Origin: Nocardia flavorosea NBRC 108225
GTDB taxonomy: Bacteria > Actinomycetota > Actinomycetes > Mycobacteriales > Mycobacteriaceae
Direction of reading: 5' to 3'
Length of the DNA stretch: 64,000 nucleotides
Assembly (NCBI RefSeq): GCF_001613385.1
Contig: NZ_BDCG01000002.1
Location: 62,001 to 126,000 of the forward strand
How positions within the stretch are numbered: the stretch's first letter is position 1; every line of letters begins with the position of its first letter. Position numbers and translations under genes: made by a program. This document shows positions 24,104 through 32,018 of the stretch, piece after piece. Under the pieces are notes generated by a model. The model was not told the origin of the DNA. It saw only the letters and a list, made by a program, of their open reading frames with translations, and did not search any database.

Positions 24104-24643
24104 CTACCAAACCAGAGTGAGTTCCGGGATACGGACCCGGCCGAAGAACCGTTTCGCGATATCGCTGCCGTCGAAGTTGTAACCGTTCATGATGTCGGCC
24201 AGTTCGGTCGCCAGCTCCTGCAACTGTGGACTGACCCGTTCGATACCGTCCTCGACGACCCAGCCCCATTCCCGCGGCACCTTGTCGATGGTGATATCGA
24301 TACACGCGTGATGCGGCAGATCCACGGTGATCTCGATCTGCACCGGCGCATCGCCGAGCGGGTCGCGGATCGCGGGCTCACCGAGGCGGGTCTGCGGCGC
24401 GAACATGATCCGCCCGAGGGCGATATCGGCTCGGATCATCTCCGCCACCGCCGGCAGATCCGCATGTTTACCGACCCGGTGATGACGGTCGCCGTAGGTG
24501 CGGTCACCGACCGGCGCGCCACCACTGCGGGCCAGCAGCCGATCCAGCATCCGCTGCGCGGTCGCCCGCTCGTCGGCCCCGGTATTGGGGTGCTCGATAA
24601 GAGCACGCAGGCGCATGATCCGATGGCTCGCAATGATCGCCAT
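24104..24643 (-). CDS. Conserved protein with DUF2786-like N-terminus
   Basis: A 179-aa protein. The N-terminal helix (IMRLRALIEHPNTGADERATAQRMLDRLLAR, residues about 9-40) resembles DUF2786, a short helical repeat found in phage and actinobacterial proteins. The rest is a mixed alpha/beta region with ITVDLPHHACIDITIDKVPREWGWV, without a recognisable catalytic motif or signal peptide. Codon use is like that of its neighbours. It is monocistronic and convergent with the OsmC-like gene. Function unknown. Confidence 0.7.
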   Translation of the reverse strand: MAIIASHRIMRLRALIEHPNTGADERATAQRMLDRLLARSGGAPVGDRTYGDRHHRVGKHADLPAVAEMIRADIALGRIMFAPQTRLGEPAIRDPLGDAPVQIEITVDLPHHACIDITIDKVPREWGWVVEDGIERVSPQLQELATELADIMNGYNFDGSDIAKRFFGRVRIPELTLVW

Positions 24644-24682
24644 AGCAGGAAAGAGTAGCGAAACCCGGACCGATCCGGCGGT

Positions 24683-25330
24683 TCAGTCCGAGGCGCGTCC
24701 CCCCGAACCTCCCGCACTCGCGATCACCGATGTCAAATGCTGCTCCGGTGTCAACGAGTCCGACTCCGGCGACCGCACCGCCAGCGGTGAACGCAACGCC
24801 GTCCACACCTCCAGCGCACCGAACGCCGTCATACAGCACCCCGCGACCGCAGCCAGCATCTCGATACTGTCGAACGGGGCCACCGCGATCACCAGACCCG
24901 ACGCCAACGTCACCAGACCGAACAGTTCCTGTTTCCCCTGCCCGGTCACCTCGTCGTCGTCCCACACCCCCGCCACGGCATGCGCGATACCCCGCACCGA
25001 CCACGCCAATCCCAGCCACATTGCCAGCAGCAGCGTCCAATTCCCCGCCCGGAAACACAGCGTCGCCGTCACCAGCGACACCACCGCCGCCAAGAACAGC
25101 AGCGTCCGCGGAAAACGGCCCAGTTTGCTACCGAACGCCACCGTCGCCAACGACACCGTGCCGCACAGCAGCGAGAACATGAACAGATTCCCGATCGCGC
25201 CCAGCGATTTATCGGGCCACACCACGGTCGCGACCCCGATCACCACCGAGCACACCCCCATCGCCAGCACCGTCTGACGTACACCGCGACCGAACACCGG
25301 AGCGGCCCCCGCTTCCTCGTAGGTCGGCAT
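24683..25330 (-). CDS. DUF308/HdeD-like membrane protein
   Basis: A 215-aa integral membrane protein. At least six hydrophobic segments are visible, among them VLAMGVCSVVIGVATVVWP, LFMFSLLCGTVSLATVAF, TLLFLAAVVSLVTATLCF and MLAAVAGCCMTAFGALEVW, arranged as repeated hairpins as in HdeD/DUF308 proteins. In enterobacteria HdeD is acid-resistance related. In actinomycetes the role is unknown. ATG 25330 begins MPTYEEAGAAPVF. Longer upstream starts give only low-quality Arg-rich sequence. It is divergent from the TerC-like gene. Confidence 0.8.
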   Translation of the reverse strand: MPTYEEAGAAPVFGRGVRQTVLAMGVCSVVIGVATVVWPDKSLGAIGNLFMFSLLCGTVSLATVAFGSKLGRFPRTLLFLAAVVSLVTATLCFRAGNWTLLLAMWLGLAWSVRGIAHAVAGVWDDDEVTGQGKQELFGLVTLASGLVIAVAPFDSIEMLAAVAGCCMTAFGALEVWTALRSPLAVRSPESDSLTPEQHLTSVIASAGGSGGRASD

Positions 25331-25707
25331 AGCAGAATGATATGGGCCGGTCGGCCCGATTGCCCAACGGTTGCCGTTACCCGCCTGTCGCGGACTGCCC
25401 GACGGGGCCGCTCGCACGTCGTACTCACCGGCCGCCGCGCACCGCCGCCACCGAAGCCGAAGAAGGATCGGCGCTGTGCCAAGGGGCGAACACATCGAAT
25501 TCGAGCAGCGCCGACACAGTCCGGTGTACCGCGAGGACGAAACCGGCGGTGCACCGCTACGACCCCGGCGCGAAACGGGGTCACTGTACAGGCCCGGGCC
25601 GAGGCCGCCGGGGCCTGCGACACCGGGCGGTGAACCGCGGCACCGGCCGGTTCGGGCACTACAGTCGCAGCGAGACACGTATCGAGGGCACCAGTCAGGA
25701 GGCCGTC
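25331..25707. other. Intergenic region upstream of the TerC-like gene
   Basis: A 377-nt divergent intergenic region. I compared it by eye with the yybP-ykoY manganese riboswitch that often controls TerC-type genes and could not identify the conserved core. A TACAGT hexamer near 25660 could be a -10 element for the TerC-like gene. No convincing small gene is seen. Confidence 0.4.
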
Positions 25708-26925
25708 GTGACCGTTCCCGCGCTGGTATGGGGGTGCACCCTCGCACTGATCGCCGGACTGTTGCTGTTCGATTTCTTCTTCCACGTCCGCAGCGCACAC
25801 ACCCCGTCGCTCACCGAGGCCGCAGTGTGGTCGGCCGCCTATATCGGTGTCGCGGTGGCCTTCGGATTCGCGGTGTGGGGGTTCGGCGGATCCGATATGG
25901 GCCTGGAATACTTCGCCGGCTACATCACCGAGAAAGCGCTCTCGGTGGACAACCTGTTCGTCTTCCTCATCATCATGACCACCTTCCGCGTCCCCAGCGC
26001 CGCCCAGCAGAAGGTGCTGCTCGTCGGTATCGTGTTCTCCCTGGTGGTGCGCACCGGGTTCATCTTCGTCGGCGCCACCCTCATCAACCGGTTCGCGTGG
26101 GTGTTCTACCTGTTCGGCGCCGCCCTGCTCCTCACCGCCGGGAACATGCTCCGCCCCGAAGGGGAGGACAGCCACGCCGACGACAATATCGTCCTGCGGC
26201 TGGCCCGGCGTTTCCTGCGCACCAGCGACACCTACGACGGCGACAAACTGTTCACCACCGTCGCCGGCCGCCGCCATATGACCCCGATGGTGCTCGCGAT
26301 GGTCGCCATCGGCGGCACCGACGTCCTGTTCGCCCTCGATTCCATACCCGCCATCTTCGGGCTCACCCAGAACGTGTTCATCGTCTTCACCGCCACCGCG
26401 TTCTCCCTGCTCGGCCTGCGTCAGCTGTTCTTCCTGCTCGAAGGGCTGCTGGACCGCCTGATCTACCTCGGTTTCGGTCTCGCCGCCGTGCTGGCCCTCA
26501 TCGGCGTCAAACTGGTTCTGCACGCACTGCACGAGAACAACGTCCCGTTCATCAACCACGGCGAACCGGTACCGGTCACCGAGATATCGACAGGCCTGTC
26601 GCTGGCCCTCATCGTGCTGATACTGGTGGTCACCGTCGTCGCATCCCTGCTCAGCCCCGCCGGGCGCGCGCAAACCGCCGTCGGTAATGCCCGCCGCCAC
26701 GCCACCCGCTACCTCGACCTCGGCTACGAAGCCGACCAGAGCCTGCGGGAACGCACCTACAACAAGATGCTCGGCGAAGAGAAAACGCTCGCCGGCCTGC
26801 CCGCCAAATACCGGCGGCGGATCCGCGAAGGCGAAACAGAACTGGTCGCGCTGCTCGAACGGGCCCATTTCGTGCACGCCGACCGTATCGCGCGGATCGA
26901 AGCCGGACTCCCACTGCGCATATAA
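25708..26925 (+). CDS. TerC family integral membrane protein
   Basis: A 405-aa membrane protein of the TerC family (tellurite-resistance/metal-export related, with several members exporting manganese). AGGAGG lies 5 nt before the GTG at 25708. The family motif FAGYITEKALSVDNLFVFLIIM near residues 70-90 and the acidic TDVLFALDSIPAIFGLT near residue 210 supply the conserved Asp/Glu in membrane segments. About seven to nine hydrophobic helices are visible. The cytoplasmic tail after residue 310 is polar (YLDLGYEADQSLRERTYNKM) and about 90 residues long, typical of the actinobacterial form. It is followed by an unlinked peptidase gene. Confidence 0.92.
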   Translation: MTVPALVWGCTLALIAGLLLFDFFFHVRSAHTPSLTEAAVWSAAYIGVAVAFGFAVWGFGGSDMGLEYFAGYITEKALSVDNLFVFLIIMTTFRVPSAAQQKVLLVGIVFSLVVRTGFIFVGATLINRFAWVFYLFGAALLLTAGNMLRPEGEDSHADDNIVLRLARRFLRTSDTYDGDKLFTTVAGRRHMTPMVLAMVAIGGTDVLFALDSIPAIFGLTQNVFIVFTATAFSLLGLRQLFFLLEGLLDRLIYLGFGLAAVLALIGVKLVLHALHENNVPFINHGEPVPVTEISTGLSLALIVLILVVTVVASLLSPAGRAQTAVGNARRHATRYLDLGYEADQSLRERTYNKMLGEEKTLAGLPAKYRRRIREGETELVALLERAHFVHADRIARIEAGLPLRI

Positions 26926-27046
26926 GCCCAGGGGTATCGGAGTGAGAACGTGGCCGGGAACACGGCACGACAGGCTTGAGTATGCCGTTGCGTCACAGTG
27001 TTGAGTCGGTGACGACAACGTGATCCGGAACAGAGCGGAGTGCACA

Positions 27047-29005
27047 GTGACCATGACCGGAGAACCGACCGACCAGCGGCCGGCACTGATCGATATCGAA
27101 ACCTTCTTCGCCGATCCGCAGTTCGCGTACCCCTCGATCTCCCCCGACGGCACCCGCATCGCCTACCTCGCCCCACACCGCGGGCGCCGCAACGTCTGGG
27201 TCCGGGGTGTGGACGCGACCGACGACGACGCGGTCCCCGTCACCCACGACACCCGGCGCGGGATCACCACCTACTACTGGACCGACGACCCCCGCTGGCT
27301 GCTCTACCTGCAGGACACCGACGGTAACGAGGACTGGCACCTGTTCCGCGTCGACCTCGACGACCCCACCGCGCCCGCCGTCGACCTCACGCCGATGGAC
27401 CCGGGATCCCGGGTGGTGGGCGCCGAAGACCTACCGTCCATGCCCGGCACTGTGCTGGTCACGATGAACCGGCGTCCACTGTTCTTCGACACATTCCGCA
27501 TCGACGTCGCCACCGGCGAAACGACCCTGCATCTCGAACAAGACGATCCGGCCGCCACCGTGCTCCTCGACCGCGCCGGTGCACCCGTATTCCGCACCGC
27601 ACTCACCGCGGACGGCACGGTGGAGATTTCCGCGATCGACCCCACCGGTGAGACACGGCCACTGCGCCGGCTCGGCGGCGCCGAACACCCGATGAGTGTC
27701 CACCCCCAGCAGGTCACCGCCGACGGGAAAGGCCTGCTCGTCGGCTCCTTCCAGGACGGCGACAACCTGCGGCTGGTACGCATCGACCACGAGACCGGGG
27801 CGGATACCGTCGTCGCCGCCGTCGACGGTCACGACCTGGATCTCAGCGGGATGATGCTGCCCGGCGTGCTCCCGCCGCCGGTCCACACCCATCGGCGCAC
27901 CGGCGAAAGCCTCGCCGCCCGATTCGTCGCCGACCGCCCCCATATCGAAATCCTCGACCCGCACTTCGCCGAAATCTATGCCCAATTGCAGAAACTGTCC
28001 GACGGCGTGCTCGGCACCCTGTCCGGCGACAACTCCGGGCAGCGCTGGATCGCCACCTTCGCCCACGACCGCGACCCCGGTGTCACCTGGTTCTACGACC
28101 ACACCACCGGCGAGGCCCGCATGCTGTTCCGGTCCTACCCCGATCGCGATCCGGACACTATGGCGCCCATGCAACCGGTCGGTTTCCCGGCCCGCGACGG
28201 GCTGCCCCTGCACGGCTACCTCAGCCTCCCCGTCGGTGTGGCACCGCGCGACCTCCCGCTGGTTCTGGTGGTGCACGGCGGCCCCTGGTACCACGACTCG
28301 TGGGGGTTCAGCAACGATGTGCAGTTCCTCGTCAACCGCGGGTACGCGGTACTGCAGGTGAACTTCCGCGGCTCCCTCGGTTACGGGAAACGGCATGTCA
28401 CCGCCGCGATCGGTGAATTCGCCCGCGCGATGCACGACGACCTGATCGACGCCGCCGACTGGGCCGTCGCCGCCGGATACGCCGATCCGACCCGCATCGG
28501 CATCTACGGCGGCTCCTACGGTGGATACGCCGCACTCGTCGGTGTCACCGTCACACCGGACCGCTTCGCCGCAGCCGTCGACTACGTCGGCATTTCCGAC
28601 CTCGCCAATTTCCTGCGAACCCTACCGCCGTTCACTCGCGCCTACAGCGTCAACAACTGGTACCGCTACGTCGGCGACCCCGGAATCCCGGAGCAGGAAG
28701 CCGATATGCTGACCCGCTCACCGATCACCATGGTCGACGAAATCCGCACCCCGTTGCTCGTCGCGCAGGGCGCCAACGATGTTCGGGTGGTCCGGGCCGA
28801 ATCGGACAATATCGTTGCCCGGTTGCGGGAGCGTGGTGTTCCGGTGGAATACCTGGTCGCCGAGGACGAGGGGCACGGCTTCGACAACCCGGAGAATCAG
28901 ATCATGCTGTACCGGGCGATCGAACAGCATTTCGCCCGCTACCTCGGCGGCCGCAGCGCCGGCCCAGCGGTAGAGGTTCCTGGTCCCGGCAGCCCGACCG
29001 GATGA
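27047..29005 (+). CDS. S9 family (prolyl-oligopeptidase-type) serine peptidase
   Basis: A 652-aa cytoplasmic peptidase. The N-terminal two-thirds form a beta-propeller-like region with repeated strands (for example ISPDGTRIAYLAP and YWTDDPRWLLYLQDTDG), followed by an alpha/beta-hydrolase domain from about residue 385. The nucleophile is in GIYGGSYGGYAALVG near residue 488. The acid is in VAQGANDVRVV near 576 and the His in EDEGHGFDNPEN near 609, in the order expected for S9. The start GTG 27047 has AGCGGAG 6 nt upstream. Upstream starts lack a ribosome site, and no signal peptide is seen. It resembles acyl-aminoacyl/dipeptidyl peptidases; the actual substrate is unknown. Confidence 0.93.
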   Translation: MTMTGEPTDQRPALIDIETFFADPQFAYPSISPDGTRIAYLAPHRGRRNVWVRGVDATDDDAVPVTHDTRRGITTYYWTDDPRWLLYLQDTDGNEDWHLFRVDLDDPTAPAVDLTPMDPGSRVVGAEDLPSMPGTVLVTMNRRPLFFDTFRIDVATGETTLHLEQDDPAATVLLDRAGAPVFRTALTADGTVEISAIDPTGETRPLRRLGGAEHPMSVHPQQVTADGKGLLVGSFQDGDNLRLVRIDHETGADTVVAAVDGHDLDLSGMMLPGVLPPPVHTHRRTGESLAARFVADRPHIEILDPHFAEIYAQLQKLSDGVLGTLSGDNSGQRWIATFAHDRDPGVTWFYDHTTGEARMLFRSYPDRDPDTMAPMQPVGFPARDGLPLHGYLSLPVGVAPRDLPLVLVVHGGPWYHDSWGFSNDVQFLVNRGYAVLQVNFRGSLGYGKRHVTAAIGEFARAMHDDLIDAADWAVAAGYADPTRIGIYGGSYGGYAALVGVTVTPDRFAAAVDYVGISDLANFLRTLPPFTRAYSVNNWYRYVGDPGIPEQEADMLTRSPITMVDEIRTPLLVAQGANDVRVVRAESDNIVARLRERGVPVEYLVAEDEGHGFDNPENQIMLYRAIEQHFARYLGGRSAGPAVEVPGPGSPTG

Positions 29006-29016
29006 GAGCCGGCCCG

Positions 29017-29379
29017 CTACCGTTCGTCGAGGAGAGCCACCAGTGATTTCGGCGCCACCGCCCGGTAGGCGTCGGTGACGAGCTCGGCGATCTCCGCCCA
29101 ATCCACCGGAACATCCAGATACACCCCGAGCCGGCCACGGTGGCCCACATACGGTGGCCGGAAGAATCGCTGCGGTTCCGCCGCCACCAGCGCCTCCTGC
29201 GCGCCCGGCGGTGCCGCGCACCAGAAACCCAGCCGGTCGTCGTGATGCCGGCCGGCGTAGGTGACGAACGTTTTCTTCCCGCGCACGAACCAGGTGGGTT
29301 CGCCGTGGCTGAGCCGTTCGGTGGTTTCCGGCAGCGCTGTGCACAGCCGGCGTAGACGGGGCAACGGATCCTCGGCCAT
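29017..29379 (-). CDS. MmcQ/YjbR family DNA-binding-like protein
   Basis: A 120-aa protein of the MmcQ/YjbR (CyaY-like fold) family. It shows the conserved pattern LCTALPETTERLSHGEPTWFV at the N-terminus, KKTFVTYAGRHHDD, then LGFWCAAPPGAQEALV and a RFFRPPYVGHRGRLGVYLD core, and a final helix ALLDER. It has the usual family length. ATG 29379 begins MAEDPLPRL. Convergent with the peptidase gene (11 nt between ends). Family members are small single-domain proteins of unsettled function. Confidence 0.88.
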   Translation of the reverse strand: MAEDPLPRLRRLCTALPETTERLSHGEPTWFVRGKKTFVTYAGRHHDDRLGFWCAAPPGAQEALVAAEPQRFFRPPYVGHRGRLGVYLDVPVDWAEIAELVTDAYRAVAPKSLVALLDER

Positions 29380-29482
29380 GAGATCACGGTAGCGTCCTGG
29401 CACACGTTCGACCGGGCAGCCACGGGTGTGGTGCCGTCGCGTCGCGCCACCACACCGTTGTCCTGTCGAAAGGTTTCCACTG

Positions 29483-30601
29483 ATGTCCCGAGTCCTCGGC
29501 CGCCGGGCGCTCAATCGCGCGACGCTCGACCGGCAGCTGCTGTTACGGCGTTCCGAGGTGCCGGTCGTCGACGCGGTGGAGCATCTGGTCGGGTTGCAAG
29601 CCCAAACCCCGCATACCTGGTATGTCGGATTGTGGTCACGACTGGCGGGGTTCGTCCCCGAACACGCCGCCGACCTGCTCACCGACCGCGCGTTGATTCG
29701 TATTGCGTTGATGCGCTCCACGATTCACCTGGTCACCCCGCAGGATGCACGTGCGCTGCGGCCACTGATCCAGCCCGTATTGGATCGCGATCTCTACCGC
29801 AACCACACCCACGGAACACCGATCGAAGGCATCGATATGGCGAAACTGGTCGCCGACGGTATCGAGCTCCTCGCGGCGGAACCGTTGACCAACAAGCAGC
29901 TCGGCGCATTACTCGCCCAGCGGTGGCCCGGCCGAGCGCCGGCCTCGCTCGTCTACGCCATCCGCAACCAAGTGCCGCTGGTGCAGGTGCCACCACGCGG
30001 CGTGTGGGGCCGCAGCGGGTCCATCGCGCACACCGCCGACGCATGGCTCGGCGCGGACCTGACGAGTACCGCTTCGCTCGAACAGATGGTCCTGCGGTAT
30101 CTGGCTGCCTTCGGCCCGGCGGGTGTGAAAGACATGCAGATGTGGTCCGGCCTCACCAAGCTGCGCGAGATCGTGGACCGGATCCGGCCGAAACTCATCG
30201 TTTTCCGCGACCAGCACGGGCAGGAACTGTTCGACCTCCCCGACGCAGCACGCCCGGACCCCGACACCCCGGCCCCACCCAGGTTTCTGTACGACTTCGA
30301 CAACCTGCTGCTCTCCTATGCGGACCGGACCCGAGTGATCACCGACGAATACAACCGGCAGGGATACCGCACCCAGCGCCCCGCCCCGCAGATCCTGCTG
30401 GTCGACGGATTCACCGCAGCAGACTGGACGATCACCCGGGACGCCGGAACCGCGATCCTCACCATACGTCCCTACGATGGTCCGTTCACTGCAGAAGACG
30501 CGGCGGCAGTGACCGAGGAAGCCCACGAGTTGCTGGCATTCACCGACCCCGGCGCCCGGGCCCGCGATGTCGTCCTCGACGGGCCCCGGCAGCGAACGTG
30601 A
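29483..30601 (+). CDS. Winged-helix DNA glycosylase-like protein (AlkZ/HTH_42 family)
   Basis: A 372-aa protein of the family that includes the bacterial DNA glycosylases AlkZ and AlkX (interstrand-crosslink unhooking). AlkZ carries a catalytic QxQ motif. Here Q39-A-Q41 in HLVGLQAQTPHTWY matches it in position and context. Other features are RSTIHLVTPQDA, LAAFGPAGVKDMQMWSGL (winged helix), and LYDFDNLLLSYADRTRV near residue 280. ATG 29483 follows GAAAGG. These genes are common near natural-product clusters as self-resistance, but this one lies 12 kb from the NRPS and is also common as a housekeeping paralog. Confidence 0.88.
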   Translation: MSRVLGRRALNRATLDRQLLLRRSEVPVVDAVEHLVGLQAQTPHTWYVGLWSRLAGFVPEHAADLLTDRALIRIALMRSTIHLVTPQDARALRPLIQPVLDRDLYRNHTHGTPIEGIDMAKLVADGIELLAAEPLTNKQLGALLAQRWPGRAPASLVYAIRNQVPLVQVPPRGVWGRSGSIAHTADAWLGADLTSTASLEQMVLRYLAAFGPAGVKDMQMWSGLTKLREIVDRIRPKLIVFRDQHGQELFDLPDAARPDPDTPAPPRFLYDFDNLLLSYADRTRVITDEYNRQGYRTQRPAPQILLVDGFTAADWTITRDAGTAILTIRPYDGPFTAEDAAAVTEEAHELLAFTDPGARARDVVLDGPRQRT

Positions 30602-30660
30602 GCACCGGGCCGCGCTGAGCGGGCCCCCGGGAGTGACGCGGGTCTGCGAAGGCAGCGCCT

Positions 30661-31788
30661 TTACACAGGATCCGGTTCGGTGTGCGGCGCCGCCCGATCG
30701 GATAGCAGAGTGTCCAGCTGCTGCTCCGCACGTTCCGCACGCGCCAGGGTTTGCGTCCGCGCCTGATCGAGTGCCTCGATACGCTGCGCGGTCTCAGTGC
30801 GCACCTGTTCGACGGCGGCTGCGGCCTCGGCGCGGGCAGCGGCCAGGTCCGCGGCCGCGGCGCGACGGACATCGGCGAGATCCTGCCGGACGGTGTCGTA
30901 TTCGCCGCGCAACCGCTGCAATTCGGTGCGCGCTTCCCGGGCTGCTTCTTCACGTTCGGTGGCCGCCCGTTCGGCCCGTTCCAGGGCGCGCTCGGTATCG
31001 GCGGCCCGCTGAAGGGCCAGATCCCGGTCGGCGGTGGCAGCCTTCACCTTCTGGGTGTTCTCCCGGTCCGCGCGTTCGATATCGGCGTCGGCGGCGCGGC
31101 GGGCACGGTCGATTTCCGCGGCGCATTCGGACCGAATCCGCTCTACCTCCGCGGCGGCCTCGTTTCGCGCGGCCCGGATATCTTCTTCTGCCGCGCAGCG
31201 GGCCGCGAAAACGTCGTCCGCGGCGCGAGTGGTGACGGCCTCCACTTCGCGTAGCGCGTCGTCGCGGGTGGCTTCGGCGGCCGCGGTCTGTGACTGGGCT
31301 TCCGCGATGCGGGCTTCGGCGGTATCTGCGGTGGCTGCCGCGTCCTCGGCTGCTTCTTCCGCGTGGATCCGTGCCTGCTGGGCATCGCGGCGTGCCTGTT
31401 CGGCAGCGGCCGCGGCCATTTCGGCTTCGGCGATACGGCGCGCGGCGTCGGCCTGTACGGCCTGGACTTGCGCTTCGGCTGCCGAGGGGTCGGCCAGTGT
31501 CGACATTTCGGTGACTGCGGCGTTGAGGGTGGTACCGAGTTGTTCGGCCAGGTTGCGGAATTGGGTGAGCAGTTCGTCGGCGCGTAGCCGGGCGGCAGTG
31601 ACGGGGCCGGTTTGTGTCACTGTGACGGAATCGGGCTGGGGTTCGGTTTCCTGTTGTAGCCGCTGCCTTTCGCGCCAGGCGCGCCATCGGGTGTGCTCCG
31701 GGCGGTCGCAGTATTCCGAGGGGCGGCCGGGGCCGGAGGGGCGTGGGATCGGCTGAGTGCAGCCGGGGTAGTTGCAGGTGGTCGGCAC
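30661..31788 (-). CDS. Long coiled-coil protein with N-terminal Cys/His cluster (TnpT-like partner of the recombinase?)
   Basis: A 375-aa protein. Residues about 5-32 have CNYPGC then YCDRPEHTRWRAWRERQRL, a C-x4-C...C-x4-H pattern followed by basic residues, suggestive of a small zinc-stabilised DNA-binding module. From about residue 50 to the end it is Ala/Glu/Arg-rich and almost continuously coiled-coil, like KfrA/TnpT-type proteins. I chose GTG 31788. TACGAT ends a few nt before it and TTGGTT lies 16 nt further up, implying leaderless expression. GTG 31833 is the longer alternative. It is divergent from the tyrosine recombinase across a spacer with a large palindrome. By analogy with TnpS/TnpT of Tn4651, it may act as an accessory factor for recombination; this is inference. 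Confidence 0.75.
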   Translation of the reverse strand: MPTTCNYPGCTQPIPRPSGPGRPSEYCDRPEHTRWRAWRERQRLQQETEPQPDSVTVTQTGPVTAARLRADELLTQFRNLAEQLGTTLNAAVTEMSTLADPSAAEAQVQAVQADAARRIAEAEMAAAAAEQARRDAQQARIHAEEAAEDAAATADTAEARIAEAQSQTAAAEATRDDALREVEAVTTRAADDVFAARCAAEEDIRAARNEAAAEVERIRSECAAEIDRARRAADADIERADRENTQKVKAATADRDLALQRAADTERALERAERAATEREEAAREARTELQRLRGEYDTVRQDLADVRRAAAADLAAARAEAAAAVEQVRTETAQRIEALDQARTQTLARAERAEQQLDTLLSDRAAPHTEPDPV

Positions 31789-31806
31789 CCAAGAATCGTA
31801 GCGTTT

Positions 31807-31964
31807 GTTTCGTCGAAACCAACGGTATAACACGAAACGAAATTCTGAGTGGGCATCAGCGGCCCGATGGAAACATGTACCCTTCTAACCGCCGATAAGT
31901 GAACATTATCGGCGGTTAGAAGGGTACAGTTGCGGGAGATTCGTTTCCGATCAATACGTTTCGT
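31807..31964. other. Recombinase core-site candidate: 23-bp perfect inverted repeat with 7-bp centre
   Basis: Between the divergent recombinase and coiled-coil genes, 31876-31898 and 31906-31928 form a perfect 23-bp inverted repeat around GTGAACA. Left arm starts TGTACCCTTC and ends GCCGATAA. Two-arm sites with a 6-8 bp centre are what tyrosine recombinases cut. Outside it, ACGAAACG (31832-31839) and CGTTTCGT (31957-31964) form a second inverted pair, and GTTTCGTCGAAAC (31807-31819) is another small palindrome. This architecture fits a resolution/recombination site (compare RST of Tn4651) or a strong operator. A transcription terminator is unlikely since both genes point away. Confidence 0.6.
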
Positions 31965-31986
31965 TACGTTAGGTCAAATGCAACGT

Positions 31987-32001
31987 ATTGCGTGACGCAA
32001 T
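31987..32001 (+). promoter_or_regulatory. Small palindrome upstream of the recombinase start
   Basis: ATTGCG-TGA-CGCAAT is a perfect 6-bp inverted repeat 17 nt before the chosen GTG start of the recombinase. It overlaps where the 5' leader should be, so it is a plausible operator for autoregulation or a part of the recombination region. The assignment is by position only. Confidence 0.35.
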
Positions 32002-32018
32002 TACCGACGAGGAGAACC

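Noticed and set aside
25331..25707. yybP-ykoY manganese riboswitch upstream of the TerC-like gene.
   Set aside because: The conserved core could not be identified by eye; a covariance-model search would be needed.
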